This document shows positions 12,201 to 24,468 of a stretch of 64,000 nucleotides of DNA, piece after piece. The DNA is from Ailanthus altissimus (lineage: Eukaryota; Streptophyta; Magnoliopsida; Sapindales; Simaroubaceae). The notes beneath the pieces are model-generated. The model was not told where the DNA came from and ran no database searches. It saw only the letters and a program-made list of their open reading frames with translations. The first letter of the stretch is position 1. Every line of letters begins with the position of its first letter. Location of the stretch: contig OX327683.1 of NCBI GenBank assembly GCA_946807835.1, forward strand, positions 5,709,001 to 5,773,000. Direction: 5' to 3'. Position numbers and translations under genes: made by a program.

Positions 12201-12440
12201 AATGTTTGTTGGTTAATGATTAATAAATGGGTGGAATTATTTGAATAAATTAAAATATTTAATAAACCTATTTTTTTTAATAAATTGTTGGAGAATTTTT
12301 AATAATAAATGAGACTTTAAATAGCAACTCTTCTGAAATGATGTGTTTTTTGGAGAGACATAAAAGTGTCTCTTAAAAAAGACATATTTAAAGAGAATTG
12401 TGCGTATTAGAAAATATATAACCTTACATTTTTTGTAAAT
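9258..12440. other. AT-rich stretch without recognisable genes
   Basis: Several short open frames occur by chance in AT-rich DNA; none has a recognisable motif. A short island of higher GC at about 11,895-12,065 (containing GGGGCCCATCAAGGGACCGT and TGTCGGCATGGCATG) resembles dispersed GC-rich plant repeats, but I cannot assign it to a family. Confidence 0.5.
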
Positions 12441-12445
12441 GGACA

Positions 12446-14608
12446 AAACTGTTCATGGCACCATTTTACATATCAGTGTAAGCATAGAAACAAGAAAGGA
12501 AACAACAAAACTTCTAAAGCCAATTTAGTTAAGAAAGAAGATATTATTATTACAGTGGTTGTTTCACAGGTAAACATAGTGACAAATGGCAACAAAAAGT
12601 GGATAATTGACTTTGAAGCCACAAAACACATATGTGGGGATAAAAGTGATTTTCAAGAGTATGTTTTTATGAGTGATGGAGATGAGCATATACATTTTGG
12701 TGATTCCCATTTTGTATCGAAAGTGGAGAAATGGAAAGTTCTCATTAAACTTACTTTTGGAAAGACTCTTGTATTGAATAATGTTCTCCATGTTCCTAAT
12801 ATTAGATACAATTTTATTTGTGTGTTTATGTTAGGAAAAGAAAATGCAAAAGCCTCTTTGAAGGTAACAAAATTGTAATGAACAAAGGTGGAACATTCAT
12901 TAGAAAATGGGTATTCTTCTAATGAATTGTTCAAATTAAATATACTTGATGTTTCTATGAATAAAGATGTTTCTTTAGTGATATTGTTAAGCCTTTTAAT
13001 TTATGATATGATAGACTATGTCACTTGAATTATCTTTATTTGAAAAAGATGACAAGAGTTGGTTTATTTTTAAACATAAGTTTAGATGAAATGCATCAAT
13101 GTGATGTGTGGAGAAAAAATCTACTAAAAAAAGTTAAAAGAAACCGAATTGCTTGGTTTAATTCATAATGACCTAGGTGATTTTAAAGATATCATGACTA
13201 GAAGGGAGAGATTTTATATAACCTTTATAGAAGATTTATTAAAATATACTAAGGTATATTCGTTAAGAAACAAATATGAGTCATATGATAAGTTCTTAAT
13301 CTACAAACAAGAAGTTGCAAATCAACTTAGTAGAAAAATTAAAAGATTAAGAACTAATAGAGGAGGAGAGTATGTATTTAACTTGATTAATTTTTATTGT
13401 GAGGACAATGAAATTATACATGAAGTTACACCACTATATTCACCTGAATCTAATAGGGTAGTTGAAAGAAAAAATAGAACTTTAAAAGAAATGATGAACT
13501 CTATATTGATTAATTCTAGGGCATCTATGAATTTGAAGGATGGAGCAATTCTAATTGCTTATCATATACAAAATAGAATTTCGTATAAGAAAAAGAGGAT
13601 TACACGCTATGAGTTATGGAAAGATTATGCTCTTAATTTTTCATGCCTCAAAGTGTGAGGTGTCTTGTAAAAATTCTTATTCTTGATCTAAAAAAGAAAA
13701 GGATGAGACCTAAACAAATTGATTGTATGTTCATAGGATATGTCCAGAATAGTGTTGCATATAGATTCTTGGTATTAGAGGATACCATGGAGTTATTTGA
13801 TGCAAACAACATAATAGAATCTAAAAATGCAGAGTTCTTTGAATCTACCTTTTTTAAGAAAGCAAATATAGATAAAAGTATGACTCATATAAAGGTTAAT
13901 ATAGATTATATCAAAAGCTCTAACAATGAATTTAGGAAAAGCAAAAGAATGAGAAAGGCCAATAGTTTTGATAATTATTTTTATGTTTTTCTTATAGAAT
14001 AGAACTCTAAAACTTATAGTGAGGCTATTATTTCTCATGATGCTCATTTATGGAGGAATGTAATTAATGACGAAATCAACTTAATTATGAGTAATTATGT
14101 ATGGGAATTTGTTAATTTGTCTCTAGGTTCCAAGCATGTTGGTTATAAATAGATCTTCAAAAAAAGATGAGGGGTGATTGTACTATTGAGAAGTATAAGG
14201 CAAGATTGGTTACCAAACAATTCACTCAAAAGAAATACCTAGATTGCTTTGATATTTATGCTTTTATAACTAGAATTATATATATTAGGATTTTAATTGC
14301 ATTGGCTGCAATATATGATATATTCATACACCAAATGGATGTAAAGACTATTTTTATAAATGGTGATTTAGAAGAGAAAATTTACATGAAACAACCGAAA
14401 GATTGGCCTGGTATTGGTACAAAGCATAAATATGTAAGTTAGTTAAGTTTTTGTATGGCTTGAAACAAGTACCAAAATAATGGCATAATAAATTTGACAA
14501 TGCTCTAGTTTCAAATGATTTTATATAAATGATTTTGATAAATGTGTATATTATAAAATCTTTGATGCTAGTAGATATATCATTATATATCTTTATGTAG
14601 ATGACATA
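12446..14608 (+). pseudogene. Ty1-copia polyprotein remnant: Gag tail, protease, integrase, start of reverse transcriptase
   Basis: Translation resumes at the tail of Gag (a broken zinc knuckle, CKHRNKKGNN at about 12,477). The protease has the active-site motif decayed to DFEATKHICG (normally DSGATKHI). The integrase core at 13,149-13,640 has LRTNRGGEY, where the catalytic Asp is replaced by Asn, then SPESNRVVERKNRTLKEM. The integrase C-terminus spans 13,643-14,002. Reverse transcriptase starts at about 14,150 and runs to IYLYVDDI at 14,585-14,608, where it is cut by an inserted element. Many stops and frameshifts are present. The 5' LTR and most of Gag are missing. The element is inactive. 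Confidence 0.85.
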
Positions 14609-16750
14609 TGTTAGGGTTGGTGCTTACGTGCCATTCCTGAATGTATATATACTTGTGTATTTATACAAGTGTACATTCTCATCAAATCGTTAATACCATT
14701 TATATGGTACCATGCAATGTAACGTTACGGATATTGTAGATCTGAAAGAGTTCGGATCAGGTTTAAAGGAGTTTAGATAAGGGCACATAGTTAGCCACAC
14801 TGAGAGATATAAATGCTAAATGTTAGTGCAATTAAGTGTTAACTGGTTATAATACTCAACAGATCCAAGAGTTGGAACCTTGTCGGTAATGGTACATAAA
14901 CCTAGGAATATACTAATAACTACATAGTTGCAAGAGTTACAATCGGGTGCTGAAAAATGCTAGTTAAATAAGTATGTTCTCGAATTATTATCCCTAATCT
15001 ATTTCTGTCGATGCGGGTCTATCGGTGGATAAATTTTTATATAGATCAGCATATGACGTACCTATAGGGTATAAATGGTTGTTCCTAGCCGACCATGAGT
15101 TTAGAGCTCATATTGACATATGGGTATCCAGTTAGGACCGGATATGGAACAGACACACGGAGGCCTTCGATAGACACCCAATGTAAGCTGTCAACGGAGA
15201 GTCCTCTCGAGTTGAGTAATATACGTGGTCCTTTGACCTGAGTGCTAAAGTGGGCTTATAAGTGATCCATCATACTTCGGTTCCACGCATGTTACAGACC
15301 TTTCATGGTGTAACCGCTGGGTGTCGTTGGGTATGGTCCGATGCTTATGGAGTCTGGTGTGTATAGATATAGGATCCGTCAGCTTCCATATAGAGTTAGA
15401 TATCTAGATGCTTTGAGACTGTATCTCAAAAAATCTTGTGGCCATAAGTAATCACCTTGGGATGAGTTTCGTCAGGGTAGAACAATATGGTAAAGGAGTT
15501 TGCATATATTGTTTAGTGAGATACAAGTCTGGAGATAAGACATGGATGAGCACTAGAGGATTTGACGGTGATAATCTATATCCGCAGCACATTTAGGATA
15601 TCATGACAGAAGGACTATACGTATGCGTTGTAACCTCAACTTGTATGGTTTAACGCACTGATTTATATATCCATGACGTGTGCATGGAGCATTGCTCACG
15701 AACTCACTGAATAGTTTTATTTGATGAATCGGACGTAGGACCTAAGGAGTTCCGTGACATGGAATGTACTCGTTGTGCACTGAGGTAACGTGCCAAATTA
15801 AAGTGTTTAATCCAGCAATATTCTACATTACCATGGGAATACGTACATATCTATATTTAAGTATTAAATACAATAATTAGTTAATAATTATTATTTACTA
15901 ATTGTATTATGACACATAACGCATTGTGGACCCTCAGTTAAGTTTACCCAAGTGTAGGATCTGGTAGAACCCACTAATGAGTATTCTTAATAACTATTCA
16001 CGAGGGACAAAATGATCATTTCACACTATAATTATTTAATTGTTAAATAATCATTCTCTCTCATTATTATATACTATTATTTTATATTTTATTATATAAT
16101 ATTATATATATTATTATTATATTTGGGTGCCAAATAGTTGGCACCTATTATATTATTATTTTATTATTATTATTATATATATATATAAAGAGAGAAAGAA
16201 TAAGTGTGTGTGTGTAGAGTGTTTGGCCATTTGGTCAAGAGAAAGAAAGAAAGAAATAAAGAGAAGAAATAAAGAGAAGAAATAGAAAGAAAAACAAATG
16301 AAGGGAAAAATGAAACTGTTTCATTTTTCTCTATGCTTCCAATTGAAGTAATGGTAGATTGCTTCAAATTCTCCATTTCTTATCCTTTTAGAGAAAATGA
16401 TATAAACACACACTTAGCCATTTTAGGGATTAAGAGTTAATCTCGTGCTAGATATCAGGCTACTGTTCTAGCTCACCAAGCTTACCATATTGGTGACTAG
16501 AATTGCACACGAGTTGGTCTCCATGCGGACTCTAGAGAATTACGTGTATAACGTTACATGTTGAGGTGAGTTCTCAACTTTACTAATATATTAATGTGAT
16601 TAATATATTTTATTTATTGTGTTTATTGTATATTTCACGCTTTCGCCACGTAGAATATGTATGTGATACGTATTTAAACAATAGATACAATTGCACATGC
16701 ATACACCCACATGTATTAGATCTCACACAAAAACATGCTCATATTTAACA
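14609..16750 (+). mobile_element. 2.1 kb LTR-like element (family A, copy 1) inserted in copia reverse transcriptase
   Basis: The copia reading is interrupted exactly after YVDDI and resumes at 16,755 with MEVIVETKKFL, the segment that normally follows within a few residues. The insert begins TGTTAGG and ends TTTAACA, a TGTTA..TAACA short terminal inverted repeat typical of LTRs. It codes for nothing recognisable. It has a TATA-like run near 16,165-16,185 and a purine-rich tract after it. A diverged relative of similar length lies at 45,157-47,356. A solo LTR is the simplest reading. The target-site duplication is unclear: ACATA occurs at 14,604-14,608 and again at 16,748-16,752, but the second copy overlaps the TAACA end. 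Confidence 0.65.
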
Positions 16751-17640
16751 TAGTATGGAAGTAATAGTTGAAACTAAGAAATTTTTATCAAATGTATTTG
16801 ATATGAAATATTTGGGAGAAACTGATGTAATACTTGGGGTAAAGATTATGAGAATATCTAATAGTCTCACTTTATCACAAAAGCATTATGTAAAAAAGTT
16901 TCTTGAGAAGTTTGGATACACAGCATATAAACTGATGGCAACACCTTATAATATTAGTGTTCAATTTCAAAAGAATGTAAAATATAGTGACAATCAAAAC
17001 CGTTATACTCAAATCATGAGTAATCTCATGTACTTGATGAATATTACTAAGCCTAATATAGTATATGCTATAGGGAGATTGAGTAAGTATACTCAAAATC
17101 TAGGAAAAGAGTACTGGAGTACCTTGAATAGAGTTGAAAAATATTTTATAGGCACTAAAACTTATGTATTTTCATACGGTAGGTCACAACATGTGATTGA
17201 AGGTTATAGTGATGCTAATTGGATATCTGAATCCAATTAGATCAAGTCTACTAGTGGATATATCTACACCTTGGATGGAAGAGCCATATGTTAAAAATTC
17301 ACTAAATAGACTTGTATCATAAGATCTACTTTAGAATTAGAATTAATAGCTTTAGAAAAAGCTTGTTCATATGTGATCTTCTCATACCCTCATACTACAG
17401 TTTTTATAAATTATAATTGCCTAGCAGCAATTGCTAGAGTAAATAGTAAGATTTATAATTAAAAAAAGGAGACATATTTATCTACGACATGGCATCATAA
17501 AATAACTGCTAGAATATGGGGTGGTGAGTTTAGATTAAATGAGGTTAGAGATAAACTTCGACGATCTTCTGACAAAGCTACTAAATAGGATATTAATGGA
17601 ACATACAAGGGGGATGAGACTTTTGCCTATAGTATGAGAC
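16751..17640 (+). pseudogene. Ty1-copia remnant: end of reverse transcriptase and RNase H
   Basis: This continues the copia pol broken at 14,608. 16,755-17,240 encodes the connection region (FDMKYLGETDVILGVKI, then NRVEKYFIGTKTYVFSYG). The RNase H motif follows (YSDANWI, then KSTSGYIYTLDGRAIC) to about 17,590, with stops and frameshifts. Non-coding 3' sequence leads to the 3' LTR at 18,204. Confidence 0.85.
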
Positions 17641-18203
17641 AAGAGTGATAGTAACTATACCTACGTGATTGGAGATCCCATTGAAGTAATTTCATACGGG
17701 TAAGAACAAGTCACTTGTTGTCTTATTGTACTACCGATTGGGTTTTTATGAGTTTCTTCTTATGGCGAGGCATTGCATTTGCAGTGGAAAAGAATGAATT
17801 AGTCTCTTAATGAACTCTATAACCCTTTTATAGGGTGGTGTGTTAAATCTGCAAAACGCACTTGATAGAGTGTCACCTATATGAGTATGGAATTGGATCA
17901 GTTCCTATGGGAGTTAGACAGGTATTTCTAGTGCACTTATGAAACCAAGAAAGCAAATGACCATTAATAGAGTCAAATTGTAAATATAGACAAGTTTTAG
18001 AGAGTTTAACTAGATCATTTAACCCTCTATAAAGGAACGAAGGTTGATAGAAACTTAGTTTCACATAGTTCCTATAAAATACGATTCCTTAATCAGTGGA
18101 TTGGTTCATAGCTTAGAAAAGCACCAATATGTATAAGTTAAATTCTATTTTGATATGTAGTTGATTTGATTTATATTAGTTTATTTAAAATATATGAGAG
18201 ATT

Positions 18204-18680
18204 GTTGGTATTTAATAGTGTATTTTTAATATACAAATGTAAAATCAAGCGTTAGAGTAAGGAAAAGAGCTGGGAAGAGAAATGAGGACGAAGGGGAAGT
18301 GCCTAAGCTATATGAGGCTTAGGCGTTGTGATGTTGAAAATGGGCGCCCTAGTTACTGGACTAGGCACTACGGCACCAGACCAGAAGCGTCGCGGCTCTC
18401 AGTTGAGCTGGTGCCCAACATAGCTATTAGGCACCACGATGCCCAGGCCTAAAATTGTAACCCTCCAAAGAGTCACCTACCACTTCCAAATGATGTAACC
18501 TTTCAAAGAGGTGTTTTGTCTCCCCGAAAAGACACTTGAGCTTTATAAATATTGCATGTATCCTTAAATCATTGAAATTAATTTCTTTTCTCAATCATTT
18601 TGATCCAAATTCTCTACTCATCAACTACTTTCATAAATACACACTTGTTGTCTAAGAAAAACATATTTAGTGTGCACATT
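18204..18680 (+). mobile_element. Probable 3' LTR of the copia remnant
   Basis: ATGAGAGAT (18,195-18,203) is a copia-style polypurine end, immediately followed by TGTTGG, the usual LTR start. A TATA box (TTTATAAATATT) is at about 18,541. The right border is not certain because the left LTR is not in the window. Confidence 0.5.
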
Positions 18681-19261
18681 TACAATTTCTAATAAGTAAT
18701 TGAATCTTGAAATTATCCTACCTTTCAATCCTAGTGCACATTAATTAACATCATTTGAATAGGTAAAAATAGTTTAAGAACAGTACAAAGCACACCTTGA
18801 CTTCATTATTATTCTTATTGTATCCTTATATTGCATTCCCCATACAGCTCACTTTTAGATAACAACCTCTGCACCTGACACCTCAATGTTTATGTTTGGA
18901 CAAGTTTAGCAAAATTTCTCAAGTGGTCGGGCTTCGTGGGGCTCCAACTTGAATAAAGAATAAATGGGGGAAGATTTTATAATTTTTCAAGTCTTAGGAT
19001 TAGTAGTGGATAAGTTATTATCCTGGAGCTATATTTAAGGTGAGTATGGGAAATAGATTATTACCTCGAATTCGCCTCGAAACTTTAAAATGAAAAAAAA
19101 AATTCTTAAATTTTTTTATAATTTAAAGTGTATTATTAAAATTTTAAAAATATAAAAAAATTAATTCAAATATGAGGTACCTGTAAGGACCTATCTCCGA
19201 ATTTGAACTATTTAATTCGGGTACAAAGATTTTTAACGTAATCAAAATAATATTATAAGTT
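18681..19261. other. No gene recognised
   Basis: AT-rich sequence between the copia LTR and a tandem repeat. It contains no motif that I can assign. Confidence 0.4.
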
Positions 19262-19925
19262 TCAATTTATTATATTTAAAGTATTTTAGTTGAAAATTGA
19301 ATTCAAATCAAAATGACAACATTTTATACAATTAGATTTGGAATTAAAATTTGAAACGAATCAATTTCAACAATAATCAAATTATAATATTTCTACTTTA
19401 CGTAATTTAATTTCAAATAATAATATTTAACGTAAGCGTTAATTCATGATATTTAATATAATTGAAATCGAAATAACATTTTAAATTAAAATATTTAACG
19501 TATTTTAACTTGAAATTGAATTTAAAATGATAAAATTTTAAGTAATTGATTTGGAATGAATCGATCTCAAAATGACAATAATAATATTTTACGCCATTAA
19601 ATTTTAATTGAAACGAATCGATTTCAAAATTAATCAAATTATAATATTTCTACTTCACGTAATTTACTTTCAAATAATAATATTTAACGCAATTCAAATT
19701 CATGATATTTAACGTAATTGAAATCGAAATAACATTTCAAATTAAAATATTTAACGTATTTCAACTTGAAATTAAATTTAAAATGGTAAAATTTTAAGTA
19801 ATTGGATTTGGAATGAATCAATCTCAAAATGACAATAACAATATTTTACACTATTGAATTTTAATTGAAGCGAATCGATTTCAAAAGTAATCAAATTATA
19901 ATATTTCTATTTCACGTAATGTATA
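19262..19925 (+). repeat. 257 bp tandem repeat, about 2.5 copies
   Basis: The anchor AATCAAATTATAATATTTCT starts at 19,375, 19,632 and 19,889, an exact spacing of 257 bases each time. Whole units are alike, with substitutions and very few length changes. The leftmost partial unit is the most diverged. Units are AT-rich with interspersed AACGTA and ATCGATTTC motifs. Confidence 0.85.
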
Positions 19926-20233
19926 TTCACATTGAATTTAGAATAATAATATTAACAAATTTGTTAAATATTATAATAATTATTGAATTTAGAATACTTT
20001 AATTTGCATTTAACAATAACAAATTTTCGACCTGACCCATTTCAAACCCAAATCCAACCCAAAAAATCCCGTCTCAAATTCGACCCAAAAAAATTTTGAA
20101 TCGACCTGTCCCATCCCGAACCAATTCAGGTCAAGAATTATCCCAATCCAAAATATACCCCAAACAAAACACATTTTCCTATCCCAATCAAATTCAAATT
20201 CAAAAATTTCCAAACTCAAAAATACACGCTCCT
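19926..20233. other. Gene-free stretch with a degenerate C-rich simple repeat
   Basis: 20,028-20,230 is rich in words such as AAACCC, AATCCAACCC and AATTCGACCC, a degenerate simple repeat common in plant intergenic DNA. A similar AACCGAACTC-type stretch occurs at 50,235-50,440. Confidence 0.5.
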
Positions 20234-20246
20234 AATAAAAATTATC

Positions 20247-21177
20247 TGGCCATAGTCCCAGGCCTGCTCGGGTTGCTCGGGGCAGCGGTGCTCTTCGACC
20301 GTGACCTGCAACGGTGGCTGGAAAGCACATCTGTATGGCATGTTGTGGTGTGTTAAGTGGCCGGCAGGGGCTGAGACGACATTTCACCGTCGTGACGCCA
20401 ACCTTCATGGTGCACCAGCCACGGCCTACAACCGTTTTGACTCTTGCCGCTGGCATTCCAACGACGTGCACTGCCCCCTACGCCGGACACCATGGCATCT
20501 CCTATCCTCCTACCGGTCTCACCGGGCCAACCTACCAGCCCTGGCGGTGTTTCTTTCCCTGTGTCCGACCGCCCTTTCCGACGGCTCCCATCCTCTTACC
20601 GGTCTCCCGGCGCATGGTCCGGCGCTTGCTTCCGGTGAAGTTCCGGCGATAGTATCTCTGCTCTGTTCTGCACTGTATTCCAACCCGCATTCGATGCTAT
20701 AACCACGCCAGTGCAATACATTTGTCCTAATTTATTTAGGCTATGAAATATTATTTTTCATAATGGTTATAGGATAGGATTTGGGTATCTTGGAATATTT
20801 TTGTACGGAGATGGTGGGTTTTGTAATAATTTATCCCTTTGTTGGTCTTTGTATTCCCTCACTTGTTGAGGTCTTTGTATTCCCGCTGAGGTCTTTGTAT
20901 TCCCTCACTCGCTGAGGTCTTTATTTCTCTTTTTTCGGAAAGGTCTAGATTTCACCCTTTTTTTCAAAAGGGTTTGTATTCTCGATTAGGGATGTCTTTA
21001 TCCATTATGAGTATGACTGGTACTCTTCTATAGAAGAGCTTGGTTCAGGAAGATGTCTAAATGCACTCCTTCGATTATATCCTAATAATCCTTTGATACA
21101 AAATCAAAGGTCTGTTGATGTATTGTCTTTAAAGTTATTCAATAATAAAAAACATTATTCATCAAAAAAAAATAAAA
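20247..21177 (+). mobile_element. L1-like non-LTR retroposon with GC-rich 5' half and poly(A) tail
   Basis: The 13 bp AATAAAAATTATC occurs at 20,234-20,246 and again at 21,178-21,190, bracketing a 931 bp unit that ends in an A-rich tail after AATAATAAAAAACATT. The first 460 bases are strikingly GC-rich against their surroundings and hold overlapping open frames on both strands, which is a composition effect. The remainder resembles a plant L1 3' end, including a short tandem repeat. No reverse transcriptase is present. It is likely an internally deleted L1 copy or a non-autonomous derivative. Confidence 0.65.
20845..20935 (+). repeat. Short tandem repeat inside the L1-like retroposon
   Basis: GAGGTCTTTGTATTCCCTCACTC-like units recur four times (about 20,846, 20,870, 20,889 and 20,916) with variable length. 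The repeat lies in the 3' untranslated part of the retroposon. Confidence 0.6.
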
Positions 21178-21559
21178 AATAAAAATTATCATTCACAACT
21201 TAACTTGTCTCATTATTAACTTTATTTTTGAACCATCCAAATATAATAATCCTAAAAAAGTATTTATGTTAATAATACATTTGCCTTCGAAATTTTAAAT
21301 TCAAATCTCCGTCTCGATCTCCACAACACACACACATATATATATATAATACTGAAAAATCCTGACTCAACTTGACAGTCACGATAAAATGACTTCTGAC
21401 AGAAGTAAAGAAGTTAAAACAAAGAAACAAAAATTTCTTGGAGTTGGTTGTCCTAACCAGTGTTTTTATTCTCAACAAACATGAAACTCCCCCTATAAAT
21501 ATTAACAACGTTTCTAAAAACAAAATTATCATCTTCTTACAGACATTTAATTAAAAAAA

Positions 21560-21814
21560 ATGTTTGCAAAGAAGAAGTACGTGAAGCTTCACAAATGCCA
21601 TCTACAGCAAGATCATGATGCATTTTCCGGTGACTCGAGAGGGGGAGTAGTTGTAAGAAATCAAGAAGCTCAAAGTGAAGCACGTAAGGTCACAAACCTT
21701 GTGGATGCCATGCGCCGCGTGGTCGAGGCAAGGGGCCAGCAGCCCCAATCACCTTCTCATGCTCAATCACTCGACGGCGGCGAAACCGACCGAGGAATTA
21801 GTGGATCACGTTGA
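21560..21814 (+). CDS. Possible small protein, 84 residues, function unknown
   Basis: An ATG-started frame of 84 codons follows a good TATA box (CTATAAATATT, about 21,492-21,502) by about 60 bases, with an A-rich leader. Its codon content is less AT-biased than the neighbourhood. The product is hydrophilic: a Lys/His-rich start (MFAKKKYVKLHKCH), then a charged segment (VTNLVDAMRRVVEARGQQ) that could form a helix. It has no signal peptide or membrane segment. I do not recognise it. It may be a real small gene, a first exon, or a captured gene fragment. Confidence 0.3.
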   Translation: MFAKKKYVKLHKCHLQQDHDAFSGDSRGGVVVRNQEAQSEARKVTNLVDAMRRVVEARGQQPQSPSHAQSLDGGETDRGISGSR

Positions 21815-22349
21815 ATCACGCTACCTCGTTTGTCAAATATTATATAAAGAAATGGGCGAATCTACAATACTTGTAGATGCCAAGTTCTTCTTTACATGTC
21901 TCTTAAGTAATTTCCTTTTAATATATATATATTTTCTATATTTTTATGAGTATCATCTTTTACTATGACACTTCTGATAACAGTATCTTTTCTTTTCTAG
22001 AAAGGAGAATGAATTTTTTACGTAGGGAAATGAGTAATATCATCTTGAATATAACGACCAAGAAGTGAGGTAAAGAAACCTCTCAAATTAATTCACAAAC
22101 ATTTTTAATTTTGAATCAACAAACTCAACCAAAAAATGTGAGGGTAGTTTGTCAAGGGTTTATATTGGCTTGTATTGGGCTTATTTTTCCGATAGGGTAT
22201 AGTTAATTATCTTAGTTGTAAGAGTTTGGATATGTTAATATATAAAAGTAATGTGTTATTTCTCTAATTATAGATCAACGATATAATATCACTTCGAAAA
22301 GTATAAAACTCTGCCAAAAATGTGCTATTGAATATTTCCCTAACATCCC
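21815..22349. other. No gene recognised
   Basis: This region lies between the small reading frame and the antisense L1. It is AT-rich, without a recognisable motif. Confidence 0.4.
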
Positions 22350-22364
22350 CATCTCAGACAAAAG

Positions 22365-22560
22365 TCAAGGGATACTAGAAAGGATATTTCCTTCAGCACC
22401 ATTAAAAGAATGATCGTTGATAGCAGAAACAGCCTGCGAATAATTGGACTCAACCAAATTAATTCGAAAACCAATAGATTGGACCACTTGCACACCCTCA
22501 AAAATAGTCAAACATTCAGCCGTGTAAGAGTCAAAACCGCCAATCAATGTTTTAGCCTAT
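22365..22560 (-). pseudogene. RNase H-like (RVT_3) tail of the antisense L1
   Basis: The minus-strand translation contains SYTAECLTIFEGVQVVQSIG and later NLVESNYSQAVSAIN, matching the plant RNase H-like domain found at the end of L1 elements (usual pattern AE..A..EG..... then ESDS). It is part of the L1 above and broken off before its end. Confidence 0.7.
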
Positions 22561-22822
22561 GCCAATAAAACCCACTGACTGAATCCTAATTGGCATGTTG
22601 CATCACCATTGATCTTATAAGATCCCAACAATCAGTAGCAACAAATGGCTGCTGTTCCGAGAGTGTACGCCTGCAATCAGTTCTTAGCCAGGCCTGCAAT
22701 TCTTGAAACTCAAACAATGGAGAACTGTCATCATCTTCAATTTTTGGAGACAACATCATTTAACATGCCCACAACATGTAAAATAATTCAAAATTAGCAT
22801 GTTAAAACCGAAAACAAAATCA

Positions 22823-23060
22823 TCAAAATTCAGCCCTTGATAAAGTAAGTCCACAACACCAAAATAAGAAATTTCCCAAGCTTACTTTAATTTCCTCACA
22901 TCCACAAAGGGCATGAAAGGTGGGATCCCAATCAGCATCACATCGATGGCAATACAAAGACACATTCAAGTGTCGCCGAGAAATACTAAGATTAGTTGGA
23001 AGTAACTCTTGTACTGTACGCCACATAAAATATTTCACCTTTGGAGGAATGAACAAACTT
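22823..23060 (-). pseudogene. Zinc-binding RVT domain of the antisense L1
   Basis: The sequence FIPPKVKYFMWRTVQELLP, then CHRCDADWDPTFHALCGC, is the conserved zf-RVT module of plant L1 elements, which sits between reverse transcriptase and RNase H. One frame is preserved here; flanking frames are disrupted. Confidence 0.75.
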
Positions 23061-23504
23061 CAAAGACTTCCCCATCAGTGTCTCAATGGTGAAGTAAAGA
23101 ACTTGAACCAGCCCATTTCTAAGACACTGCAAGCTTATGACCCGATTTCACTCTATGTTGGCCATTTGTAGAAAAATTTCACAGCAAAACATTAACCCCT
23201 CAAAATTGCCCAACAGGAATTGGTAAAATTAATTCTACATTGACCTGCCATAACAATGATGGAATTAAGTCGACATCCACGAACCAGATTCTGTTAGAAG
23301 ATCAACCACCTGATAAAGATCCCTCCCAAAGCTAGGCGCTATTAGCTCGAACGAAATGGACTAAGAATGCATAGATCGGAAGATAGAGCAATAGATGAAC
23401 CATCACCAACCTGTCACCTAACACTATAACATAGTAATTGTCGTCATCGTTAAAAAAAAAAAACTATGCCGCACAAAACAAACACCATTAACAATGGGCT
23501 GTCA

Positions 23505-24468
23505 AGCGAAGGACCTGTTTTGTTATAAGTTGGGAGATGATTCTTCTTTTATTTTTGGCATAACTCATGGTTGGAAGGACAATCCATAATCGATAAGTTC
23601 CCCGGTGTGCATATTGATGACTAGAAATCTTTCGGGATGCTAATGTCAAAGACCTATGGCGAAATGGGCAATGGCATTTACTTGACCCTCTGGATGAGTA
23701 TACTACTCATGCTTGGGATTACGTCAAATCTAAGGTCTCTATCACCCCTAGTTCGGACAACAGAATTACATGATTGGGGAGCCTCCAAGGACAATTCTCT
23801 ATTGCGAGTACTTGGAGGGCCATGCGAAATAATGGGGTGAAGGTTACTTGGTATAAGTAAGTCTGGGCGCTTAGCATATCCCTCATCACGGCTTTATTAC
23901 TTGGCTTGCTTTGAAAGATAGACTGAATACAAGAGCACAAATAGTTAATTGGTGCACCATTTCCTCCTTAGAAGGTAAAGAAAGGAAAACTGTATGGCAT
24001 CTGTTCTTCCATTACAGCTTCTCCGAAAATATTTGGCAAAAGGTCCTACAAATTTGTCAAATCTTTAGAAGATCTCTTATTTGGAGAAGAGAAATTTTTT
24101 TCTTTTGCAAGATAACTAGAGAGAAATCTCTCATGGTAAAAGCTCGTAGGCTTACGTTTTGTGCTACAATTTATTCTATTTGACAGCTTTGTAATAAGGT
24201 GGTGTTTCAACAAAAAAGTCTTACTGCCAATATTATTTATCAAGGCATCATACATGTCGTTTTGAGTCGATGTTTCACTAATGTAAATGACCACAGTATA
24301 GAAAATATTGTAAGTAGGTGGGAAAGGCTTTACTCTTCATGTTTGTTTTTGGCACTTTGATCTTAGCCTTCTGATTCAAGGCTACAAACGTGCTGTGTTG
24401 TCTTTGTACGGCTGGTTTTAGCAATATATTTTCATCCTTTTAGTTGCGTACAAAAAAAAAAAAAAAAA
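23505..24468 (+). mobile_element. 5'-truncated L1 fragment nested in the antisense L1
   Basis: The 14 bp ACAATGGGCTGTCA is present at 23,491-23,504 and at 24,469-24,482. The unit between ends in a run of 18 A's (24,452-24,469) that runs into the right duplicate, the hallmark of L1 insertion. The coding content is the zf-RVT domain: FITWLALKDRLNTRAQIVNW after a frameshift at about 23,890-23,950, then HLFFHYSFSENIWQKVLQIC at about 24,000-24,060. Several frameshifts remain, so no product is expected. Confidence 0.85.

Noticed and set aside
14604..16755. ACATA as a 5 bp target-site duplication of family A copy 1
   Set aside because: The right ACATA overlaps the TAACA end, so accepting it would remove the canonical LTR terminus. 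Left unresolved.
20096..20716. Several overlapping open frames of 64-133 codons on both strands
   Set aside because: They overlap in all frames in a GC-rich retroposon where stop codons are rare, have no motif, and lie between target-site duplicates.
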